NCBI RefSeq assembly: GCF_010389155.1
Contig: NC_057769.1
Span: forward strand, 12,214,735 to 12,278,734
Source: Erigeron canadensis
Taxonomy: Eukaryota; Streptophyta; Magnoliopsida; Asterales; Asteraceae
Length of the DNA: 64,000 nt
Direction: 5' to 3'
Part shown: positions 36,834 to 47,830 of the stretch, piece by piece
Numbering within the stretch: position 1 is the first letter of the stretch
Layout: each line of letters opens with the position of its first letter
Notes under the pieces: generated by a model
The model's database searches: none
What the model was told of the DNA's origin: nothing
The model's input: the letters and a program-made list of their open reading frames with translations, nothing else
Position numbers and translations under genes: made by a program

Positions 36834-36866
36834 CTAGCATGGTATCCGCGCGTTGCAGCGGATACC
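36834..36866 (-). mobile_element. Helitron 3' terminus with perfect hairpin
   Basis: A perfect 9-bp stem, GGTATCCGC / GCGGATACC (36841-36866), with an 8-base loop lies three bases from CTAG (36834-36837). On the minus strand this is the hairpin-CTRR end of a Helitron, with T following. A similar but degenerate CCGCGCGTTGCGG sequence lies near 37654-37666. The 5' end was not found. Confidence 0.6.
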
Positions 36867-37943
36867 AATAACAGAGTGCAAATGTGAGATAGAGAGAGAG
36901 CTACGTGTGTGTATGATTGGATACAAATGAAAAGAGGAAAGTTTTTTTTGAAATTTTTTTTTGTAGAGTGTAATTTGAATATTTTTCTTATGTAACTTTT
37001 AACATGGGGCTATTCTTTTTATTCTTTTTATTATGTAGTATAAATAATATAGAACGTGTGCGTCTGTGCGATAAACGAAAATGAGTAAATAACAAAATCG
37101 AATATGGATTGAGAAAATTGGGTGGGCTGGGCTGGATCCCTTTGTTAAGACCCAACAATAAATATATAAACACTTTTTAGAAGAATTATATAATAATAAA
37201 TCCAGGCATCCAGCTATCAATTTGTATATTACCTTAGCCCCTTAAACAAGCCCATTATTATTCCCTTACTAAGACTATTCCAGATTGGGCTAAATTGGGA
37301 TCTCTTCTTTTATGTTTTGGGGGAAATATATGTAACTCCAAAGATCTTATTGATAGACCAGTTTAATTATATCAACAACCAAAGTTTGCTCAAACCAAAA
37401 ATCATTATAAGAGAGTGGTAGTCATGAGTTCCCAATCTCCTCACCACCAATGTTTACATAACAATACCGAATGTTAAATCATGAGCAGTTTAAGGTTCAA
37501 CCAGTTGCCCAGAACCGGAAAAACCGGACCTTAATTGTTTAATAATTTGTCCAAAGAAATATATATGAAATAGTTGCACAAATATAACATCAAACAATGT
37601 TCGAAGGCATGGGAAAAATATCATTTGTCATCTCACTTAATCTTCACGAACATAATATCCGCGCGTTGCGGTGGAATTTCGTTTTAGGAGTGATAATTTG
37701 TTATAAGGGTAGATATGGTAATTTAGTGTTGCAGTGTGTGGATGGACATTTTGGGAACCATAAATATGTTAAAAGGGGCTTTTTAGAGAAAAAAAAATAT
37801 GCTTAACCTTTTAAGACATACTATAAATAAAATCTAAAATGCTTTATAAGATAATAAAGAAGTAAAGATACTTTCATTTTCATACCATTTAAGTATCCAA
37901 CTCTCAAAAACTTTGTTTTTTTTTACATAAATGTAATTAATAA

Positions 37944-37980
<37 letters not shown>

Positions 37981-38467
37981 CAATTACAATAGTATAAATA
38001 TAATGAGGTGATATTATAATAAATAATAACTGTTTCACAACTGAAAATAGGAACATACAATAAAAATTGTAATTAAAACCAAATTTTCACTTTATAAAAT
38101 TTAAAATGCCTTTGTTTCACAAACTCTTGTCTTCCAAACCAAGCCAACACCGTGTGGTCTATCTAAACCGCAGTCCATACCGCACCCACACCCTCAGCCT
38201 AATGAGACAATGCTTTAGCACAAAGAATCATGCATGACTTAAAACACAATGACAAGAATTTAAACATTTTTTTTTACCAAACCATTAATTATGTGTGCAT
38301 AATGCATGCTTTGACATCTATTTATGAAAAAACAAAAAAACAAAAGACACTATATCTTTGTAATGTGCCCATGTTTTCTTAGTTGTGACAAAAATTGAAA
38401 AAGTTAAAGGGTAAATAAATATAACACTTATGTTGATCGAGGACATGCCTTGCTAAAAACTAAAAGG
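36867..38467. other. AT-rich region, no gene recognised
   Basis: It contains the degenerate Helitron-like hairpin near 37654 and a TA-dinucleotide run at about 37949-37975. Open frames, such as 37597-37806, have no recognisable motif. The right end (38400-38467) may be outer MULE terminal repeat. Confidence 0.4.
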
Positions 38468-38472
38468 TAAAT

Positions 38473-41400
38473 TATAACATCCCAAACATTTTATGATGAA
38501 CATTGACCAAGTCATTAGTCAACGTTTGCCTTCCGTTAGGTTTAAGTGTTTAAATGATAATGTGATAATGACTATGGTCATTATATAGGATTAATGTGTC
38601 TATATGTTAATGATTAATTTCATTAAATATGTTCAAGTGAAGACTTTAATAAGTCTTAATTGGATTACGTGATTAAATGCTTATGCATTTAATATATGAA
38701 ACGTAGGATTAATGTGTTAGTGTGCAATATGATTAATGTGAAAATAATGATTAATGGTGATTAATAAAGTCGCAAAGTGTCTCCGGTAGGAGATAAGGGT
38801 CGTTAAGTGTTCCTGTATGCGTTAAACGGGCAATTAGGTCACGAAACGAGCTATAAGAAAGTGCGAGGGCCTAGATGTTAATTTTTGAAAGTGATCCCAG
38901 CATAAATAGAACCTAAATCACGTCCACAATCAGATTCAAAACCCTAAGGAATTCTCACACACAAAACCCTAGCCTCTCTTTTGTTCCTACGTGATTCGGA
39001 AGCAATTCGGTGGTGATTTCTCTTAGGTTTTGATCCCTACAGTAATCCAATGATCAATTGATGGTTTCATGGTGTTAAATTAAGTTTTCAAAGATGCCTT
39101 TAAGTGATCTACAAAGTTTCAAGTTGTGAGGGTTTGATATGACTTCGAAACAAAAAGATCAAGAGATCCCGTTTTTACATACCACAACCCAGAAAACATC
39201 CGATCCCCGGAAATTGAACCGTCGGATCATCTTGATTTTTTTTCTGTAGCTTCCTGACATATATGCAAAGATTTTGAACCGTTGAATTTGTCTCTGGAGA
39301 TCTGGAAGTCGAGTTATAGGGCTCGAACAGTGGGCTGAAAATTTGTTGACTTTGGCTTTAGGTCATCTTTAATCATTCTTTTGATTATCCTTCTGATTAT
39401 GAGTTAAAGGTAATATATCTTTCAATTTCATCATGATCTTCAGATTTTTTATTGATGTCAAGTTGTAGATTATGGTCTTGAGGTTTGATTATGAATAGAT
39501 TACGTATTGAAATCGAAATTGATAGTGTTTTTGATGTATAATCGACTCCATATAATGTGTAAGTGATTTGTGGATCAACCGATGATATCAAGTCATCAAT
39601 TGAGTCTATTTTAGGTGTATCCAAGTTTTATAGGTCGTGAAGGTTTGCTATGTTTGTTTGATGGTCAAAATAGTTTGCAAAACAAAGGGTTCTTTAAGAT
39701 TGAAATTTCTGTCATCTTGCAAAAATCTTAGAAAATTCATCTGAATGAGTTAGAAGACAAACCTTATATTTTTAAAAATCTCTATGTATCCTCTAAATTT
39801 GATATGAACTAAGTTTCCTCTGGTTTTGCCCAGAAATAGGTGAAAAATGCTGATTTTCAGAACTGGTCGGATTTAGGACGAATGATGTAGGTTTGTTTTG
39901 GAAAAAAAATGTATCTCATTCACAAAAGATCCTCAAGAGTCAAACCTTACATTTTTGAAAAGGTCTTTGAGTGCCCTTCAAATGTCCAGAACTAAGTTTT
40001 GTTGTATCTGGTCTTCTTGATTGCTAAAAGTCATTGGCAAGTGAATGGCGCAAAGCTGGAAACATGCCAAAATTTCCTTGTTTAGCACTTATGCTTTGTT
40101 GTAGCTTATAGGTTGATCTTATATTTGTTATAGGTACCCGGGAATACTTGTCAAGCACCGTAACTTGTTAATTGGTTGTTGTTGAATTTCTTTAAGGTAA
40201 GATAATATATTTTATCACATGAGGGACAACAAAACATAAGTTTTCATAAGTTATCTTCCCCAAATGAATGTTTGTGTGCTTTTATGTACCGAAGAAGGTA
40301 TGGGAGGTTACTATGGGACATATTATGATTTTCATTGATGATATGTGCTAAGCTTATGCATGCTATGATGAAATGATAATATGTTTATGTTATAAAATGA
40401 TGGAATAAAGTAAACGATAAGCTCAAATGTTTATGATGAAACGATAAGATGTTATGTTATTATAAAGATATGACGCTATAATGCAATTGATGATATGGTG
40501 ATGTATTGCTATGAAATTATGATAATGAAATGATATGACGATATGTTGATACTATGTCAAGATTAAATGATGCTAAAATGACATGATGATATGATGTTAT
40601 TATGATATAACGATATGATGTCAGGATTGATACGTTGGTACGGATTTACTATGATATGATGACGTGATGTTAATATGTGATGACAATATGTTGATGTATT
40701 TATGTCATATGATTGTTGCATGGCTTGAATACCTAGTCACTAGACTTCTATAGGTTTGCCATGACACATGCACGATTAAGGGCCCTAAAGTAAAGAAACA
40801 TGTATGTGATTAGTTTAGGTGAAAGTGTAGCCTAAGCTAATATAAAGTAAAGAAAGATATATGCGATTAGTTTAGGTGAAAGTGTAGCCTAAGCTAATAT
40901 AATAAAGAAGTCTCGAGCATAAGTAAAGTTGTGTTAAGCTTAACCTATGCTAGTTCTTTGGAGCTAGTGTGTCTGTGGTCACGTGGTGTGGGAATCTAGA
41001 TACCTCCTCGTGGCATAGTTATGTTTGAGTGTATCCGGGTGGAGTAACTAACCACTACATGCGTAAAGTTCAAACGGTATACTCAGTTAGATTGACTTTG
41101 TCTTTCCTTAACGACGACGATGGACCACCGTAAGGTCTACCCATCAAGTCGGGTGTGAGGTCCCCATGTAAGGTCTTATAGCCGCCTACACACAACCCCA
41201 CATCCCTAAGTATGTGTGGATTATGTCACATCGCCTACATCTAGGCAAAAGAAAAGAAAGTAAAGAATGATAAGAAATAAAGAAAGTAAAGAAAGATTAA
41301 AAGTAAAGCTTTATGATGATAGACACATTTAGGATTACAATGAATTCCTAATGTGTTAACTTATGTATGTTGCTTTAATGTTGATGATATGATCTTGCTA

Positions 41401-41909
41401 ATGATGATGTGATGGACACCATAGTAATGTGGTGATCTTAACGTGCTATGACGAATATGTGATTTTAACAATATGAAATGTTTTTGTTAATATATAATGA
41501 ATTGAAATGTTTTCATAAACTCATGTTATCTTACTTAGCTTTTAAAGCTAACACTTGCTCTTTTGAAAAACTTGTTCCCTTAGGTTGAGCTAGTGAAACA
41601 CTTAGTTTGGTGAGGCGGGTAGTTGCTATGAAGAAGACATTTAGTTTTCCCGCATAGTCATTTATGTTAGCCTTATGATGATTGGCTACTTTTAATATGA
41701 CATATGTATTGTTTATGTTGGCATTTATGTTGGTGTCAAATCTGGATTATCTTATACTATTTTAATGATATGAATGTTGTAACACCATTTCTATAAATGA
41801 ACTATCCATTAAGGGTTAGTTATATTTTAAGGATTCTGTTTTCTGCATTTCTAAACGCCGTTAGGCAAAAGTTTTTGAAAATCCAGATTTTAAAATGACG
41901 GGTGTTACA
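38473..41909. mobile_element. 3.4-kb solo LTR, probably a chromovirus-type Ty3/gypsy element
   Basis: It starts TATAACATCCC (TG probably mutated to TA) and ends GGGTGTTACA, the inverted TGTAACAYCC ends common to long plant gypsy LTRs. The perfect 5-bp repeat TAAAT flanks it at 38468-38472 and 41910-41914. There is no gag-pol within. It holds an imperfect 60-bp tandem duplication (about 40789-40905) and a long run rich in GATGATATGATG-like repeats (40320-40690). A length of 3.4 kb is high but within the range known for Tekay/Del-type LTRs. Assignment to that lineage is inference. Confidence 0.82.
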
Positions 41910-42148
41910 TAAATAAATGTAACAAACTACGTATTTTCGTCTATAGTATGTATGTTACCGGTTACCATTGAAAAGTAACCGGTTGTGCCTAAACTTATCC
42001 ATGTCAGCTGCCACATTATACATAATATTGGCCATAAAATCAGTATTTCCCTCCCTTTTTGCACAATATTCTCCCGCTGCTTTCTCTCTCACTTTTCCCT
42101 CCCCTTTTCTTCCCCCTTCCCCCCATTTTCTTCTTCCTCCCTCCTTCA

Positions 42149-42534
42149 ATGGCTGCTTCATCTTCTTCTTCTTCCATTAACAAAGTTGTTTCGTATATGT
42201 ATTGTAAATGTGGCAAGAAAATTCCCATCCTCACAGCTTCGACTAGGAAAAATCCTGGTAGGAGATTCGTAAAATGCCCTAAAGTAAGTCTTTTCCTTTA
42301 TTTATATGCATAAACTTTTGTACTCGTAATTGAAATCATTCACTGATTTCTAACGATTCAGGTAAAAAGTGCTTCTTGTACAAGTTTTTCTTTATTGATG
42401 AAGAGATAACAAGTGTATACTATAAGGAGTTGTTGTTTAATCTCCACTTACAAGGAAATCGGTTGGGTTTTGAAGAATGTGATTCAAGCGATGAATTGTT
42501 GCAAGTGAAGAATGAGTTGACTGGTTTGAAGTGA
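42149..42534 (+). CDS. Small GRF-type zinc-finger protein inside the MULE
   Basis: A two-exon reading (42149-42283 and 42370-42534) gives 99 residues. The N-terminus is Ser-rich, followed by CKCGKKIPILTASTRKNPGRRFVKCPK, too long to repeat in full but clearly the CxC...NPGRRF...C pattern of GRF fingers, which bind nucleic acid. The FFIDEE segment after the splice is the usual continuation. The first AG acceptor (42360-42361) would shift the frame; the AG at 42368-42369 keeps it, so that was chosen. From general experience such proteins often accompany plant MULEs. The usual C-terminal membrane anchor follows only after a stop (LLIGVVSLLCVVIF, about 42570-42615), so the protein looks shortened. 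Confidence 0.6.
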
Positions 42535-43137
42535 AAATTGAATGTCTTTGATAAAGTCTTTTATTTGTTGATTGGGGTTGTCTCACTGCTATGTGTTGTA
42601 ATATTTGTACTCGTTAATTTGTTGATTGCAAGTGAAGAATGAGTTGACTATGTGTTTCTCTTCATGAGTTGATTGCAAGTGAAGAATGTTTTGGTTTCAT
42701 AAAACTTTGTACTGGTTTGTCTAATGGAATGATATTACCAAGTTTGTCTAATAGAATGATATTACCAAGTTTAGACATGACATTGAAAAAAAAAGCCAAA
42801 AGACTACATATATTGACAGTCATAACTGCATACGATATTTCATAGCAATGCATACAATGCATACCAAATGATACAAATTTTCACCAAAAGACTAGTGCCA
42901 CTGCACATACATAATTAGCTAGCTACTTGTGTGCTCCCAAAAGACCATAATCTGCACATATTTAGCTAGTGCCACTGCACATACATAATTAACAAGTTTT
43001 CATCAAAAGAAAAGTTTTACTTAACAATACAAACCATAATAACAGATTACTCAACCACCATGGTATCATCAGGTGTCTCCCCTGGTCCCTTGATATGTTT
43101 GGCTAGTGTTTGTCTCAAAACCCTCTCACTAGGAACC

Positions 43138-44009
43138 TATGTTATCAATTTCTGTGAAATTTCGGTGGTATTTCGGTGGTATACCGGTTTTCGGTGGTGG
43201 GACATAATTTCGGTTTTGATATCATTTCTGAAATTTTCGGCGGTTTTGACCGAAAATCAACGATCTAAATTTCAGAGAAATTAGTGGTTTATTTACTGTT
43301 GCATTTTTTTTTCTTTTTTGGGCCTAACTTGATAAAATAAATGGGTTTCTTTTTATTTTTAATAGCCCATATGTCAATTAAACCATGAGTAATAAAACCT
43401 ACAAAAAAAACAACCCAAACCTAATTTCTTTCAAAACCCACGATCGGATCTATCTTTTCAATTAAGCAGCAACAGCGACTTCAAGCAGCAGTAGCAACAA
43501 CAAAAGAGAGGAGTGAAAAAGAAAGGAGAGGAAAGATAGAGGAGATATAGGAGAAGGGAGGAGTTCCTTGGTGGAGTGATTGTGATGGCCAGAGGAGAGC
43601 TGCTGGTCGCGGCAGGTATGGTAAGTATAGAGTGAGAAAGAGAGAAAAAGAGAGATGAAAAGACAAAGAAATAAAGATGAGATTCACGTGTATAGATGAT
43701 GTCCATTTGTTTTTATATTATTATTTTGTTTTGCTAACAAGAAGTTGTGTCTAGCTATATTCCTGTATATCTAAAAATATTTTAATATTAATACAGTTTA
43801 GGCATGTGAATTTTATTTTAAATATGATTTAGGAATTAGGATAAAATTTTTGGAATTTTGAGTAATTTTGTAAAATCATTTTTGTATGTATATAAATTTA
43901 TATAATATTTTACTTAATATTAAAATTACCAAAATACCACTGAAATTTCTGATATTTCGTATACTAGTCCTAAACCGAAACACCGAAATTTTGGTCCTTA
44001 ACTACTTGG
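43138..44009. mobile_element. 872-bp insertion in the MULE transposase gene, 9-bp target duplication
   Basis: The 9-bp repeat CTAGGAACC flanks it at 43129-43137 and 44010-44018, and its removal rejoins the C-terminal transposase frame. The ends carry repeated AAATTTCGGTGG / CCGAAACACCGAAATTT motifs in inverted orientation. A 9-bp duplication suggests a non-autonomous Mutator-like element. Terminal repeats at the extreme ends are poor, so the superfamily is uncertain. Confidence 0.7.
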
Positions 44010-45473
44010 CTAGGAACCCTTCCCTTCATGTTTTTGTATATGCTGACTTTCTTCTTCTTGGGTGATTGATTGACAGATTCTTGTGTGCCAACCATAGGTT
44101 GTGAAGGCCTTGGTGCAGACTTTGAAATGGTCTCATCCATTTGTGTCATTCTTGGTTGAGCTCTTATCAACATCCCAAATGAGCCAACACCACTTGCTAG
44201 CCAGTTCATTGTCTTCCAAACCTTATCTTGGCATTAGCCTTTATCATAACAGGCTTCACTTTTGACGTTGAACCGCCTAAATCTGCAACAATTAACAATT
44301 TAGACTAATATACACAACACATTAGAAAATAAAGATTTAGATAAAAAGGTTTTACATACCCATAGATGGGACCCCAAACTTGAAACCTCCTTTTGTTACT
44401 CCAAATCTCTTTCTAGGACTTAGTAGTATACTTTTTTGACTTGCAGGGGCATTAGTTCTAGTTACAGGGACACTTTCATGGTTTGCGGGAACATTGTCTT
44501 TGTTTGGAGGGTCAGTTTCTTGGTTTGTAGTCACATTTTCTTGGTTTGCAGGGACATTTTCTTGGTTTGCTACATTGTCTTGGTTTGCAGTCACATTTTC
44601 TTGAGTTGCACTTTCATTTTCATCATGGGCAGCCATGTTATCTTGATTTGGTTGACTTGTATGGGCATTGGTTTGAGTTGCAGTTTGGTTGGGAACATTA
44701 GACTTGATTTAATACTTACAATTTGACTTTCTTATATGAGCAGGCCTTGGTTTCTCTTGGTTTTTGCATGTCCTGGTATTACGACCTTCTTCCCAACACT
44801 TGTGACAAGTCATTACACTTCCATGATTTGTCACCCTGCTCTGGCCAACTCTTGGTTCATGTGATGCCCTGATCCTTTTCTTTTTGGGCCTACCTGGCAG
44901 CTTTCTGGGTTTAGGGATCAAAGCTACATTAAGATTGAGATCAACAACTGGTCATGTTTCCATACTTTCTACAGGGTTCAAATACTTGTTATAAGCCTGT
45001 CTATAAAAGTCCAGTCTAAACCAAGATGATATGTAATCTTCTGGTTCTCTGTTCAACCTATAGATTGCATTCACAACATGCACATAAGGGATGCCACTTA
45101 GCTCCCACATCCTACAACTACATGACGTTTTATCTATGTCTACACTGTAATCATTTGAATAGTTCCTAATTTCAAACTTATTCCCACCTGCATGAATGAC
45201 CATCCACTTACTCTTATCATTCTTAATCCCATCTAACTTTTTCCTGATATTTGGGCATACATCATTTTCCCAATCCTCAGATTTCTCCCTAATGGTCTCT
45301 AGCCTAATCATGATAATGACCCCTAAAGCTTCTAACAAGGTTATAATTTGTTTGTTTGAGACCTTTAGAAGGACCGAGTTTCAACACTCATCAAAGTAAT
45401 TCTCTACTGCCTGCTTTGTATGCTTCATCTGAATCTTCATCTGCTTTGTATGCTTCATCTTCAGACTCACCAT

Positions 45474-45657
45474 TAAGGCTGGCAATTTTGACACGGAACC
45501 TGTTAACATGACACGACACGACACAACCTGTTCTTAACAGGTTTCGTGTTTGACCTTAACAGGTTTCGTGTCTTAACAGGTCCGGACCTGTTAAGACCTG
45601 TTAAGATTCGTGTCTTAACAGGTCCGGAACTGTTAGGATCTATTAAGACCCGTTAAG

Positions 45658-45693
<36 letters not shown>

Positions 45694-46590
45694 ACTAATA
45701 AAAAGTGAAACCTAACTCTAGTCATTTCTCAGCAGCCAGCTCCCATTTTCACTCTTTCCTTTCATCTTCCTTTTTTTACCTATATCTTAATAAAAAATGT
45801 ATCTCATAAATCTAAACACAACCAACACATCTCCCAGTTCAATTCAACCCTTAGATATGTATGTATTATGATTTTCACGGCCAGATTATATCACATATTT
45901 TTATGACTACAACTTTTTAGATCAAATTTCCAATGACATCTATAACTACGAGTCTAAGACTTTCACGGTCAGATTTACCAAGATGGAAGATGTTTCATGG
46001 CGAGATTTTCCGATCTTCCTCAATCAGATTTCCGACATGATAACCTTACATATCAGATTCCGGCCAGATCTGCCACGACGGCGAGATGTTTGTGCTCGTG
46101 TTATCTAAACTATTGTGTTTTCAAAATGTACTCTAACAATAGATTAAAATTTCTTTTTTGTTATCCAAGCGCTTATGAGTTAATATGGTTTGATAGTGAT
46201 TTTGCTTCGTTGAAATTGAGCTTTTTTCTGGTTAATTTTTTGTAATGAAATGTTACCACTGTAACAAAAAGCAAAGTCATAATATCAATTGACATAATTT
46301 TATAGCTATCCAGTTTTGTATGTTACTAATGAAGACTTTTGGGGTATGTTGTTGTATGGTTGAAAGAATGAAAGAGCTCTGTTGTCGGTTATCAACCAAG
46401 ATGAGATGTATGTTAACATGTTTTTAACAGGTTCTTTAACAGGTAACCCGTTAATTTTCGTGTCGTGTTTGTGTCTGGATAAAATGACACGAATTGTTAA
46501 CAGGTCGTGTTCGTGTTTGATGTTAACATGTTCGTGTCTTAACAAGTTCGTGTCTTAACAGGTTTCGTGTGACCTGTTATGCCACCCTTA
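45474..46590. mobile_element. 1.1-kb non-autonomous hAT element
   Basis: The terminal repeats are TAAGGCTGGCA and TGCCACCCTTA. The flanks are the perfect 8-bp duplication CTCACCAT (45466-45473 and 46591-46598), the hAT signature. Many subterminal copies of TTAACAGGT and CGTGTCTTAACAGG lie at both ends, as hAT transposases require. There is no transposase inside. It is inserted in the acidic linker of the MULE gene. Confidence 0.88.
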
Positions 46591-47830
46591 CTCACCATTA
46601 TCCTCCCCTGGACCATTCTGACCATTATCTTCCCCTGAACCATCCTCACCATTATCTTCCCCTGCACCATCCTCACCCTCACCATCCTAACTCTCATCAT
46701 CATTCATAGGGGCATGGTGGGCGTAGTTAGTTAAGTCCACAGTAAAATGGTCTACATAAACATCCAATTTACCATAACTATCTAGACACTCAAAGAAAGA
46801 TTGACAATCCTTATCACACCGTATTGCCATCATGTTCTCCACTCCACAGCCATAAAAAGCAAAATAAAGACCGATAATTGGATAACCATTTTCAGTCTCT
46901 ATATAATGAGCAAACTCTTTATACCCTATTTCCGGGGATAATAAAATCCTTAACTGGTAGCCAACATAGCGAAAAGGATGAAACATGAACATCCCATCAT
47001 AATTAACATTGAATTCTTTAGGTTATCTCATTTCTACAATAAAAATAACATAAAATAAATGGATTTACGGTGGGTTTTTGGTTGATTTTGAGGTGGAAAA
47101 GACAGTGGGTGGGTGGGTTTTGATAGATGATTCGTATGGATCCCAATGAAAAGTATATAGATACGAGATCCCACGTATATACAGATCCCAAACTATATAT
47201 ATATATTTGTATAAATAATTTATAAGTAATAAAATATACACGTCAGTTATGTCAAATGGATATCCAAGTCAAAATGCAAGGTGTACATTTTTTTTTAATA
47301 TTAAGCACGTGGGTGACCAGCTAAGTGTTACATCGGTAATCCTTTACATACTATAGACGAACATACGTAATTTGTTACATTGCATAAATGTTTTTCTAAC
47401 TAATTGCATAGCATAACTATTTTGGTATAGTTAGTTATATTCTCGGGTCATAATCCTACTTTATTATGGGTTTTTATGAGAAAGACATATCTTCACAAAA
47501 AAATGGTCGGTAATATTTGATTTTGTTTTGGAGGGAAATTGAAATCAAAAAAGAGAAAAATTAAACTTTCTTCTTTTAATTTGAAAGGCGAGGAATTAAA
47601 CTTATAACGAGATTTGTCAAAACACCAGTCAAAGAAAAAAGTAGTCACTAAGTAATCTTATTGAAAATTTTAAATTAAAAGGATAATGAAAGATAGAAGT
47701 TAAATATAAAAAGAGTTAAACCTTATTCAGAGAAAATAGTCAACAAGGTAACAATTTTTGTTTTTAATTGTTTACTCGTTTAGTGATGTATTTTGTCCTC
47801 ACCAGTCACCATATATCACTATTTTCTTTT

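Larger units (their letters stand above)
43047..47040 (-). pseudogene. MuDR-type transposase remnant with SWIM finger
   Basis: Reading from the right, 46687-46992 gives a PB1-like N-terminus (FHPFRYVGYQLRILLSP, later LDVYVDHFTVDL). An acidic Gly/Glu/Asp repeat linker (EDNGEDGSGEDNG) follows, across the hAT insertion. The frame 44952-45338 holds the SWIM zinc finger (CSC...CxH-type, with TSCSCRMWELSGIPYVH) and SWFRLDFYRQAYN. The frame 44709-44921 adds a Lys/Arg-rich segment and a zinc knuckle (CHKCWEEGRNTRTC). A NQENV-repeat region at 44352-44636 and a C-terminus ending at 43047 complete it. The roughly 300-residue DDE catalytic core expected before the SWIM domain is absent (junction about 45340-45390), and a stop sits at codon 3. 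It cannot mobilise itself. Confidence 0.78.
41916..47381 (-). mobile_element. Mutator-like element (MULE) carrying a GRF zinc-finger gene, core deleted
   Basis: The ends are inverted repeats. The left end (AATGTAACAAACTACGTATT, then TTCGTCTATAGTATGTA) matches the reverse complement of 47330-47381. Similarity continues outwards on the right to about 47456, and perhaps on the left beyond the solo LTR to about 38411, so the true TIRs may be longer. Inside, on the minus strand, are the N-terminal PB1-like part, an acidic linker, the SWIM zinc finger and the C-terminal region of a MuDR-type transposase. The catalytic DDE core is missing. Two other DNA transposons interrupt it. A 9-bp target duplication could not be confirmed. 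Confidence 0.78.

Noticed and set aside
37949..37975. TA-dinucleotide run as a possible origin or regulatory site
   Set aside because: Similar runs occur at about 22019, 45660, 53294 and 62492. They are plain microsatellites.
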